Notes under the pieces: model-generated
What the model was told of the DNA's origin: nothing
The model's input: only the letters and a program-made list of their open reading frames with translations
Databases searched by the model: none
Assembly (NCBI RefSeq): GCF_004421105.1
Contig: NZ_CP038033.1
Span: 701,659-765,658 of the forward strand
Length of the DNA: 64,000 bases
Reading direction: 5' to 3'
Origin: Nitrosococcus wardiae
GTDB taxonomy: Bacteria > Pseudomonadota > Gammaproteobacteria > Nitrosococcales > Nitrosococcaceae
Translations under genes and position numbers: made by a program
Part shown: positions 46,286 to 55,092 of the stretch, piece after piece
Position numbering within the stretch: the stretch's first letter is position 1
Layout: each line of letters opens with the position of its first letter

Positions 46286-49117
46286 TTATTCATTTTTTTC
46301 CCACGGACTGAGCGCTTCTTTAACCAAGGCACGCTGCTGTTTAAGATGCAAGTTGAAGTAGCCGACTGCAGGTGCTGCCGACGAAGCCCGACCCGCGTAG
46401 CGCAAGGTTTGGTTGCGACGCAGACATTCTTGCAAGCGGCGCCGAATCTGATCCCAAGCCCCCTGGTTTTGAGGTTCTTCCTGGCACCAGATGATCTCCT
46501 TCGCCCTACGGTAGCGCTTTAGTTCTTCTTCCAATTGTTGCCGCGGAAACGGATAGAGCTGCTCTAGGCGGAGAATAGCCACATCATGCTGTTCCTGATC
46601 CCGCCGCGCCTGAAGCAAATCGTAGTACACTTTTCCAGAACATAGGATTACCCGCTCCACCATAGCAGGCTTAATATCATCTATTTCGCCAATCACTAGC
46701 TGGAAAGCTCCGCTGCAAAATTCATCCAGGGAGGACACCGAGAGCCGATGGCGCAGCAAACTCTTAGGGGACATCACGATAAGGGGTTTACGATAAGGTC
46801 GCAGTATTTGCCGCCGCAGCATATGAAACATCTGAGCCGGTGTGGTCGGCACACAGACTTGGATATTATCTTCCGCACATAGCTGTAGAAAACGCTCCAG
46901 CCGGGCGGAGGAATGCTCTGGCCCTTGACCTTCGTAACCATGAGGCAAAAATAATACCAGCCCACACAGTCGTGACCATTTTGCTTCTCCAGAACTAATA
47001 AATTGATCAACCACCACCTGGGCGCCATTAACAAAATCTCCAAACTGAGCTTCCCAGATCACTAGAGCATTGGGCTCGGTGGCGGCATAGCCATATTCAA
47101 ACGCCACTACCGCCTCTTCCGACAGGAGGGAATCAATAATACTAAAATCAACTTGCTCTGGATTCACCTGCTCCAGAGGAACATAGGCGCAGCCGTCTTT
47201 TTGATTATAAATGACGGCATGGCGATGGAAGAAAGTGCCGCGGCCACTGTCTTGACCCGTTAGCCGAACCGAGTACCCTTCATCCAGCAACGTGGCATAG
47301 GCCAAAGTCTCGGCAAATCCCCAATCAATAGGCAAGGCCCCAGCCGCCATTTTGCGACGGTCAGCCAAAATATTGCTCACACGGGAGTGGAGTTCAAATC
47401 CTTTAGGGAGCTGTTCGATACGGGCCGCAAGCTCTTGCAGCCGCTGCAAAGGCACTCCAGTCTCCACCGGCTGATCCCATGGAGTCCCCAGGAAAGGCTT
47501 CCAGTCTACTTTAAAAGGATGGGCGCTCTCCGTCGCATAGGGCGCTACATTGGTCCCTTGTTCCAGGGCTTGCCGGTAGTTTTCCATGATCCGATCTGGC
47601 TCTTCGGGAGCAACAATATTTTGTGCTGTTAAGCGCTCAGCATAAAGGCGGCGAATCGTAGGATGGGAGCGGATCTTTCGATACATCAGCGGCTGGGTCA
47701 CCGCCGGCTCATCCGCCTCGTTATGCCCTTGGCGCCGGTAGCATATCAGATCGATCACCACATCCTTTTTAAACGTCATGCGGTAATCAAAGGCTAAGTG
47801 AGTCGCGAAGATAACGGCTTCCGGATCATCGCCGTTGACATGGAAAATCGGCGCTTGCACCATCTTAGCCACATCCGTGCAGTAAACCGTAGACCGGGTA
47901 TCCAGGGGGTTACTGGTGGTAAAACCGATCTGGTTGTTAACTACGATATGGAGAGTGCCACCGGTGAAAAACCCCCGTGATTGGGACATGTTGAAGTTTT
48001 CCATGACCACACCCTGACCGGCAAAGGCAGAATCCCCATGGATCAGCACGGGTATTACCTCATCCCCTAACCAATCCTTGCGTCGCTGCTGACGCGCCCG
48101 CACTGAACCCTCCACCACCGGGTCAATGATCTCTAAATGGGAGGGGTTAAAGGCCAGGGCAATATGAACCGGGCCTCCTGGAGTATCAGCGTCTGCCGAG
48201 AAGCCTAAGTGATATTTGACATCTCCCGAGCGCCGGTCATCCACCTCGTGACGGCCTTCAAATTCCATAAATAAATCCCGGGGCAATTTACCTAGGGTAT
48301 TCACCAGTACATTCAACCGCCCCCGGTGAGCCATGCCAATAACAATTTCCTCCATTCCTTTACTGCCTGCATGGAGAATAAGGCTATCCAAGAGGGGAAT
48401 CAAACTATCCCCTCCCTCCAGGGAAAAGCGTTTCTGACCCACATACTTGGTATGCAAATAACGCTCTAGCCCTTCGGCTGCTGTAAGCCGCTCCAGAATA
48501 TGGCGCCGCAATTCTGCCGACGGGCTCAGATTACCCTGTGCTCCTTCCACGTAATTTTGGATCCAGCGTTTCTCGGCGGTTTCAGTGATGTGCATATATT
48601 CAGCGCCGAGGGTATGGCAATAGATTTGCTTTACTAGAGCAAGGATCTGCCGCAGAGGGGCTTGAGCAAGTCCAATAAGGGATCCGGTACTAAAGACCTT
48701 ATCCAGGTCCTCTTCTGTCAGGCCATGGAAAGCAGGATCGAGCTCTGGAACCAAGGGGCGTTCATGGAGGCGCAAGGGATCGATATTGGCTTTTTGATGA
48801 CCACGGAAGCGGTAAGCATTGATCAGCTGAAGCACGGCAGTTTGTTTTTCAGCCGCTTCAGCCGTTAATCCTCCGGCTACGGCTTCTGCTGATACGGGGG
48901 GCACCGATGGCCGTACTCCTGGCCCGAGGGGGCGGGAAGGAGGCTCGGGAATAGGCTGTTCCGGAACACCCGCCTGGAGGCGCTCGAACCATTTCCGCCA
49001 ATGGATCGGTACGCTGTTAGGATCCTTTAGATAATTTTCATATAACTCTTCCAGATAAGGGGCGTTGGCCGCATATAGGGGGGAAGTGCTGTCTCGTTTC
49101 TCGACAATAGCATTCAT
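46286..49117 (-). CDS. sucA: 2-oxoglutarate dehydrogenase E1
   Basis: A 943-residue thiamine-diphosphate enzyme that decarboxylates 2-oxoglutarate in the TCA cycle. The N-terminus (YLEELYENYLKDPNSVP) binds E2. The core shows GMAHRGRLNVLVNTLGK, HGDSAFAGQGVV and the ThDP-binding Asp in FHVNGDDPEAV. The C-terminal half contains FHRHAVIYNQ and LPHGYEGQGPEHSSARLERFLQL. Length and motifs are normal. It heads the sucA-sucB-lpd operon; succinate dehydrogenase genes are not adjacent. Confidence 0.97.
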   Translation of the reverse strand: MNAIVEKRDSTSPLYAANAPYLEELYENYLKDPNSVPIHWRKWFERLQAGVPEQPIPEPPSRPLGPGVRPSVPPVSAEAVAGGLTAEAAEKQTAVLQLINAYRFRGHQKANIDPLRLHERPLVPELDPAFHGLTEEDLDKVFSTGSLIGLAQAPLRQILALVKQIYCHTLGAEYMHITETAEKRWIQNYVEGAQGNLSPSAELRRHILERLTAAEGLERYLHTKYVGQKRFSLEGGDSLIPLLDSLILHAGSKGMEEIVIGMAHRGRLNVLVNTLGKLPRDLFMEFEGRHEVDDRRSGDVKYHLGFSADADTPGGPVHIALAFNPSHLEIIDPVVEGSVRARQQRRKDWLGDEVIPVLIHGDSAFAGQGVVMENFNMSQSRGFFTGGTLHIVVNNQIGFTTSNPLDTRSTVYCTDVAKMVQAPIFHVNGDDPEAVIFATHLAFDYRMTFKKDVVIDLICYRRQGHNEADEPAVTQPLMYRKIRSHPTIRRLYAERLTAQNIVAPEEPDRIMENYRQALEQGTNVAPYATESAHPFKVDWKPFLGTPWDQPVETGVPLQRLQELAARIEQLPKGFELHSRVSNILADRRKMAAGALPIDWGFAETLAYATLLDEGYSVRLTGQDSGRGTFFHRHAVIYNQKDGCAYVPLEQVNPEQVDFSIIDSLLSEEAVVAFEYGYAATEPNALVIWEAQFGDFVNGAQVVVDQFISSGEAKWSRLCGLVLFLPHGYEGQGPEHSSARLERFLQLCAEDNIQVCVPTTPAQMFHMLRRQILRPYRKPLIVMSPKSLLRHRLSVSSLDEFCSGAFQLVIGEIDDIKPAMVERVILCSGKVYYDLLQARRDQEQHDVAILRLEQLYPFPRQQLEEELKRYRRAKEIIWCQEEPQNQGAWDQIRRRLQECLRRNQTLRYAGRASSAAPAVGYFNLHLKQQRALVKEALSPWEKNE

Positions 49118-49535
49118 TGCTTAAAGTTACTCAGCTCCTCATTTTTCGATGACAAGCGGCCTAGTCGACACTACTGAGAGTTGCTCTCTAAGATAAGTAG
49201 GCCCTTTCTTATAGACAATTTGTTGCACACTATTTCTGACATTATTCTTATATTTCTATAGCCGATTTTCATTGGCGGTGCGTGTTGTATTGCTTAACTT
49301 GATGGCAGCGATGACTGGCTAACTAGCCCAAGTATTACACCCGAGCGGTCGACCATCAACTCAGCGCTCGTCCGTAACCCAATCATATTGAAGCCGAAAA
49401 AATGCAATGATATAAATCTCTTGTATACTAAAAATATGAGCCAATGCAAAGTTACCTACCGACGGTATCCCTCCAAAGGGCAACTTGCCGCTTTGGAACC
49501 TCAATCTTGGATTCATCGTCTGCTGTGGAAGAACT
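49118..49535. other. Divergent promoter region between sucA and the polyglucan cluster
   Basis: About 420 bases with no supportable gene. AT-rich around 49200-49260. It must carry the promoters of the sucA operon (leftward) and the DUF4912-GH57-glgA cluster (rightward), but I cannot place boxes with confidence. Confidence 0.4.
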
Positions 49536-50198
49536 ATGAATAAAGAAAATAGACCTTTTTCCCAGCAAGGACTGCTCCAAATCAGCCAAGAAACAAGGGA
49601 TCGATTTTTTCTGCCCCCTCCCGCAGATAGGACCAAAGTGGTATTAATGGTGGTAAACCCCTATTGTATTTATGCCCATTGGTCAGTGCTGAAGCAAGAT
49701 CTAGTTCGCGCTCGAAAGAAGCTCAGGATAAAGAAACATACTCAACTTGTGCTGCGGTTTTATGACTTAACAGCCGGGAATCTTGCCGCTCCCGCTAGCT
49801 TTGATGTGACTGTCCCTAGGAAAGCCGATCACCGGTATGTGGATCTTTGGGCAGACGATAAACGTTATCGGGTAGAACTTGGGCTAGCGAATGCTAAGAG
49901 CGAATTTGTCCCCCTGGCAGGCTCTAATATCATCGAAACCCCCCGCGCTAGTCCTGCCGATCCTATCGCTCCGGTAGTTTTTGTGCGCCACAATACCCAA
50001 CCTCCTCTCCCGGTTAAAACCTTTCCTCTAGAATTTTCTATTTCTCTTGAGGAGCGGGCTACCCGGACTCAAGAATTTATCACCCACCATTTTCCCTGCC
50101 TGCTAGAATCGCCCCAAACACAGCCCCAGGAGAATCTGACTTCAACGTCAGTCCCTTTCTCCACATGGTCTGCAAGCCTCCCCAAGAGATCACCCTAA
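49536..50198 (+). CDS. DUF4912 protein
   Basis: A 220-residue soluble protein. The core (about 25-130) matches DUF4912, with VLMVVNPYCIYAHWSV, LVLRFYDLTAG, FDVTVPRKADHRYVDL and YRVELGL. The C-terminal ~80 residues are Pro/Thr-rich and disordered. DUF4912 proteins of unknown function are often encoded beside GH57 and glycogen synthase genes, as here, which hints at a role in polyglucan metabolism, perhaps carbohydrate binding. ATG 49536 has GGAAG upstream; the longer frame from 49485 lacks it. Confidence 0.8.
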   Translation: MNKENRPFSQQGLLQISQETRDRFFLPPPADRTKVVLMVVNPYCIYAHWSVLKQDLVRARKKLRIKKHTQLVLRFYDLTAGNLAAPASFDVTVPRKADHRYVDLWADDKRYRVELGLANAKSEFVPLAGSNIIETPRASPADPIAPVVFVRHNTQPPLPVKTFPLEFSISLEERATRTQEFITHHFPCLLESPQTQPQENLTSTSVPFSTWSASLPKRSP

Positions 50199-50203
50199 CC
50201 TCC

Positions 50204-51838
50204 ATGGCTTGTGGTTATCTAAGCTTCATTTTGCACGCTCATTTGCCTTACGTGCGTCATCCCGAACAGGAAGAAGCGCTTGAGGAACGGTGGCTGTTTG
50301 AAGCCATGACCGAATGTTATCTTCCTCTACTGAATGCTTTTGAACGGCTAGCCCATGAGGGGACTCGGTTTCATTTAACCTTATCCTTATCACCGACCTT
50401 GCTCACCATGCTTCAGGACCCCTTGTTGCTACAACGCTATGTTTTCCATATGGAGAAGCTGATTGCTTTGGCTGAGAAGGAGGTCCAACGAACCCAAGGT
50501 CAGCCCCCCTTAATCGATTAGCACGCCTTTATCGGCGTTGGTTTCTGCAAACACTTTCTGATTTTGAGGAACGTTATCAACGCCATTTGGTGCCTGCTTT
50601 TGCTCGGCTACAACAAGCAAGGTCTGCTTGAAATCATTACCTGTGCCGCCACCCATGGCTTCTTACCCTTACTGCAACCGGAACCCACCGCCGTCTATGT
50701 CCAACTCCAAATCGCCGCTGATTACTACCGGCAATGTTTCGGCATCGCTCCTAAAGGCATTTGGCTTCCCGAATGCGCCTATTACCCTGGCCTAGAAAAA
50801 GCATTAAAAGCGGTCGGCTTTAGTTACTTCTTCGTCGAAACCGAGGCCCTTCTTTACGCCAACAGGCGACCTCGTTATGGCCACCTGGCACCTATTGCCT
50901 GCCCTAATGGGGTGGCGGCCTTTGGACGTGATCCGGCGGTTTCACGGCAAGTTTGGAGCGCCGAGGAAGGCTACCCTGGAGACAGGGATTACCGAGAATT
51001 CTACCGAGATGTAGGTTTCGAGCGGGAACTGAGCTATCTCCAACCTTATCTTCCTGGCGGCCAGATCCGCGTCGATACGGGGATTAAATATTACCGGGTG
51101 ACGGATAAAACCGAGCACAAAGCCCCTTATCCACCGGCCAAAGCCCGGGCAAGGGTAGCTTGCCATGCGGATCATTTTTACCGTCATTGCCTACAGCAGG
51201 TAGCAGACCATGCCAAAAGGATGGACCGTCCACCGCTCCTCCTTGCTCCCTATGATGCTGAACTGTTTGGTCATTGGTGGTTTGAAGGGCCCCAATGGCT
51301 CGAGAGTTTATTGCGCCACTTTGGCTCCACAAAAGGACCGATTGAGCTTATCACCCCTTCCCAGTATTTGACCCAGCACCCGGTGCTGCAAAAAGCAACC
51401 CCAAATCTATCCAGCTGGGGTGATCGGGGCTACAGTGATTTTTGGCTCAATAAAAAAACTGATTGGATATACCCCCTGCTGCACCGAGCTGCCCAGCGCA
51501 TGAGGGAATTGGCGCTCGCCTATTGCCACGAACCTAAAGGGACACTTGCCGACCGTGCCTTGCGGCAGGCTGCCCGCTCACTGCTGTTAGCGCAAGCCTC
51601 GGATTGGCCCTTTATTATTCAAAATGGAATCACAGTGGAGTACGCTACTCGCCGTCTACGGGATCATTTGTCCCGTTTCCATTACTTGGAAATGTCTTTG
51701 GAAAAGGGAATCTTTGATGAACGCCGGTTACAGGCCTTAGAAATCCTTGATAACATCTTCCCGGACCTTGATTATCGCATCTACTATAGGTATCCCCCAG
51801 GGAACAACGGAGAAGCTGCGCGATGTATATCGTTATGA
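50204..51838 (+). pseudogene. GH57 branching-enzyme-like gene with two compensating indels
   Basis: The N-terminal part has GYLSFILHAHLPYVRHPE and the C-terminal part has KGIWLPECAYYPG (likely nucleophile Glu) and LLAPYDAELFGHWWFEG (likely catalytic Asp); these are GH57 regions of the DUF1957/AmyC branch, which includes 1,4-alpha-glucan branching enzymes. A missing A near 50511-50514 puts TAG at 50519-50521 in frame. The middle frame then continues the family sequence (RLARLYRRW, FEERYQRHLVPAF). An extra A at 50619/50620 restores the original frame before GLLEIITCAATHGFLPL. The restored protein would be about 544 residues. Indels or sequence errors are equally possible. An alternative start is ATG 50165. 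Confidence 0.85.
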
Positions 51839-53286
51839 TCACACCCGAGTGTGCTCCAATAGCCAAGGTAGGGGGTCTGGGAGATGTTGTTCCAGGATTG
51901 TCTAACGAACTTTCGATACGGGGTAATGCCGTTGAGATCATCCTCCCTAAATATGATTGTATGCGCTATGACCGTATCCGGGGTTTGGTGAAAACCTACA
52001 GTGGTTTGTGGGTACCTTACCACAACCAATGGATTCACTGTGACGTTTATTTTGGTTTTGCGGATGGACTGAAATGCTTTTTCATTGAAGCCCATAATGG
52101 CTTTTTTGACCGGGGCACCTACTACGGTCAGCACGATGATCCCCAACGTTTCGCCTTTTTTTGCAAGGCAGCACTGGAGTTCATGCTCAAAAGCAATAAA
52201 CACCCGGAGATCATTCACTGCCACGACTGGCAAACGGGTCTGGTGCCGGTATTGCTCTTCGAACAATATAAATATCTGGGGATGACCCACCCCCGTGTCT
52301 GCTATACCCTGCATAACATGCAGCACCAGGGGGTTACTGGTGGACATATCATCCAGCAGGTAGGATTAGATCCTGCAGCTTATATGACCCCTGAACGGTT
52401 GCTCGACCATACCCACCCCCATGCGGTCAATCTGATGAAAGGTGGAATCGTTTTTTCCAACTTTGTCACCACCGTTTCTTCTCACTACCTGGATGAAATT
52501 CGCTATACAGACCAGGGCTATGGCTTACAACACACCCTTTACGTTCATGAGCAAAAGCTAGGCGGAATCCTCAATGGCGTGGATTATAATGTATGGAATC
52601 CTGAATTTGACCCCCATATTCCGACCCGTTATAACCTGGAAACCCTGGACAAAAAATACGAGAACAAAACTGCCCTACGCCATCGTTTATGGCTGCGAGA
52701 GGAATATAAACCCATTATTGGCGTCATCAGCCGACTAGATGCCCAAAAGGGAGTCGGGCTTATTCGCCATGCGATCTTCTATTGTCTCGCCAACGGTTGC
52801 CAATTTGTTTTACTGGGTGCAAGTGCCAACGACAGCATCAATGCTGATTTCTGGCACCTCAGGCACCATCTTAACGACCATCCGGATTGCCACCTGGAAA
52901 TTGGCTATGATGAAGACTTGGCCCACCAGATCTATGCAGGCGCCGATATGCTCCTCATTCCTAGTGCCTATGAGCCTTGTGGCCTCACCCAAATGATTGC
53001 CATGAAATACGGTACGGTCCCCGTAGTGCGCAATACTGGAGGATTGGCGGATACGGTATTCGACGCCAACTACGCCCATAAACCTTACCATGAGCGCAAC
53101 GGTTTCGTTTTCAACAATTTTAATCATGAGGGGCTGGAATCAGCCCTCCATCGGGCTATTGGCCTGTGGTACCAATACCCCCAATATTTCCGGGAATTAA
53201 TGGAAAACGGGATGCATTATGACTTTTCTTGGAATCATCCAGGGCAGCATTACCTGAATATCTACCACCATATCCAAGAAGAATGA
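51823..53286 (+). CDS. glgA: Glycogen synthase (GT5)
   Basis: A 487-residue glucosyltransferase that extends alpha-1,4-glucan from a nucleotide sugar. The N-terminal domain begins MYIVMITPECAPIAKVGGLGDVV, with the KxGGLGDV sugar-nucleotide motif, and has EIIHCHDWQTGLVPVLL. The C-terminal GT-B domain contains GVISRLDAQKGVGL and EPCGLTQMIAMKYGTVPVV with TGGLADTV, including the conserved Glu. It overlaps the end of the GH57 gene by 16 bases, so both are translated from one message. Whether it uses ADP- or UDP-glucose cannot be said from sequence alone. Confidence 0.94.
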   Translation: MYIVMITPECAPIAKVGGLGDVVPGLSNELSIRGNAVEIILPKYDCMRYDRIRGLVKTYSGLWVPYHNQWIHCDVYFGFADGLKCFFIEAHNGFFDRGTYYGQHDDPQRFAFFCKAALEFMLKSNKHPEIIHCHDWQTGLVPVLLFEQYKYLGMTHPRVCYTLHNMQHQGVTGGHIIQQVGLDPAAYMTPERLLDHTHPHAVNLMKGGIVFSNFVTTVSSHYLDEIRYTDQGYGLQHTLYVHEQKLGGILNGVDYNVWNPEFDPHIPTRYNLETLDKKYENKTALRHRLWLREEYKPIIGVISRLDAQKGVGLIRHAIFYCLANGCQFVLLGASANDSINADFWHLRHHLNDHPDCHLEIGYDEDLAHQIYAGADMLLIPSAYEPCGLTQMIAMKYGTVPVVRNTGGLADTVFDANYAHKPYHERNGFVFNNFNHEGLESALHRAIGLWYQYPQYFRELMENGMHYDFSWNHPGQHYLNIYHHIQEE

Positions 53287-53508
53287 AAGATAATCCCAGA
53301 GTGGATAGCGAGCAGGGCAAGATGGGGCTCTCCCGTTCTACCCGCCCCGCCCATTATCCCGACTATTTAACCGGTTGGCATAGAATCAGGAGCTAAATAC
53401 CCCCAGCGTACCTCTATTTACTGGGCGGGGGGAAATAGCCCCTGCGCTTAAAATTTGCAAATACAGATGAAAAATCAGTTAAACAGGGAACTTAAGTTCT
53501 CCTGGATC

Positions 53509-54981
53509 TCAAGCCGCAGCGTCCTTGAAATCGTGGTTTAGAATGGCCTCGAGGCGCCGACATAACTCCCGCGCATAATCGGTCCAGACCCCCTGGCCCC
53601 AGTAGCGGTAACAACTGGTCTGGATCATCAACAGGTAATAGAGGGCATTTCGATAGCGGTATTCCGAGGTAGAAATTCCTGGCTTGTCCAACACTTTTTC
53701 TGAAAATAAAGCACTGACCTTTTCAATGGGACCGATCACGTTTTCATAGCCCTGGACCCAGGAAATGTTATTGGTCCAACTGCCCCCTTCCATGTGAAAT
53801 TGATGGTCGCTGTGTTGAAGTTCCTCAATGAGTTCTTCCAGCTTCTCGGGGCCGCCTCCCGCTTCAAAATTATCCCAAATCTTTTTCTGCTGTACCGGCT
53901 GAATAGCCGGAAAATCGGCTTCCTTAAAACCCAAAGTTTCTAGATATTCCAGGTATTCGCTGACATTGACAGGAGGGGTATGGGAGCCGGTGGCTTCCCC
54001 CATCACCTCCATAAATTTACCTGGAAACTCATTCATCATCACGCCACCATTTTCACCGTCGCCGATCTGGGTGACCAGGGGTGGAATAGACTGGCCTTTT
54101 AGCTCTTGGCGGGAGAGACCCTCAGCCTCGTAATAAGGCTGCATCTGGGCCACCAATTTGGTATCCGAGCCCTGAGTCTTGATAATGGCAATGATACTTG
54201 CGCTTTCCCCCTTGGAGTTTTTCGCCACCAGCCGGTGGGGAATATGGGGCCGTTGAGGATGCCCGCCATCTTCGGGCTGCTCCACCGAATGCTCTTGAAC
54301 TAGCACCCATTGATAGCCATTATCCTTAAGGGTTTTGACGAATTCGTAACATACATCAGGATGATTGGGCAGGGCCATCTCCGCCGGGGAAAACCCTTTT
54401 ACCCGACTCAAGGCCTCTAAGCCAAAAATAGCAGCAAAATGGTGGCGCCAGGCCTGGACATGCAAACGGTAGTCTTGGACAGGGGTAGAAGGGGCAACCG
54501 CATGACTCCAAGTACATCCTAGCCACTCCACGCAATGCCGATAATGGGGGTCGCAGGTGACGCGTTTAAGGGCGTCGAAGACATCATCTAACCCCATATC
54601 CCGCAGGCCATGCAATAAACACCCCGAATAATCCAGCATAACCCGGGGGCTCTTACCCTCATCCACCAGCTTGGGCACAAATTCACCAATTCGCTTATAG
54701 CACCAATGGAATACGGGGGCATTGTGATTATCGCCCACATCCTGATGATCCATCATATGTTTAAGATTACTGATAATCTTAGCCGTGTGTAAATCCTCCC
54801 CACCGGCGGGAATTAAAGGCTGCTGCATGTGCAGAGCAATGGCAAAGGCACTGTTGATACTACCAAAATCAATTCCGCTCTCGGACAAATAAACGGGACC
54901 TTGGGCACGGGCATTTGCAATTAACTCTTCAGAACCACAAAGATTAGGTAGATCGTCGACATATTCCGGTAAATCGTTCAT
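53509..54981 (-). CDS. Glycoside hydrolase family 57-like protein
   Basis: A 490-residue soluble protein with GH57-like segments: FAIALHMQQPLIPAGG near the N-terminus, RVMLDYSGCLLHGL, CVEWLGCTWSHAVAPSTP, GFSPAEMALPNHPDVCYEF (possible nucleophile Glu), and VTQIGDGENGGVMMNEFP. It belongs to the large alpha-glucan-processing family, but whether it is amylase, transferase or branching enzyme is unclear. ATG 54981 has AAGAGGT eight bases upstream; the frame continues upstream to GTG 55011 without support. It converges on the glgA cluster, so both are probably parts of one polyglucan pathway. Confidence 0.82.
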   Translation of the reverse strand: MNDLPEYVDDLPNLCGSEELIANARAQGPVYLSESGIDFGSINSAFAIALHMQQPLIPAGGEDLHTAKIISNLKHMMDHQDVGDNHNAPVFHWCYKRIGEFVPKLVDEGKSPRVMLDYSGCLLHGLRDMGLDDVFDALKRVTCDPHYRHCVEWLGCTWSHAVAPSTPVQDYRLHVQAWRHHFAAIFGLEALSRVKGFSPAEMALPNHPDVCYEFVKTLKDNGYQWVLVQEHSVEQPEDGGHPQRPHIPHRLVAKNSKGESASIIAIIKTQGSDTKLVAQMQPYYEAEGLSRQELKGQSIPPLVTQIGDGENGGVMMNEFPGKFMEVMGEATGSHTPPVNVSEYLEYLETLGFKEADFPAIQPVQQKKIWDNFEAGGGPEKLEELIEELQHSDHQFHMEGGSWTNNISWVQGYENVIGPIEKVSALFSEKVLDKPGISTSEYRYRNALYYLLMIQTSCYRYWGQGVWTDYARELCRRLEAILNHDFKDAAA

Positions 54982-55092
54982 ATTTACTAACCTCTTCGGC
55001 ACAGTATTCACGGAACAGTATTAGAAACATTCCGCTCCCAAGTCTAGCAACCTTGGCTAGGGATATTGTGCCGTTTTTGCAAAGCCTTAGAG

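Noticed and set aside
51784-52347. 187-codon minus-strand frame inside glgA
   Set aside because: It is antisense to well-conserved glycogen synthase codons and contains no domain motif, so it is a shadow of glgA.
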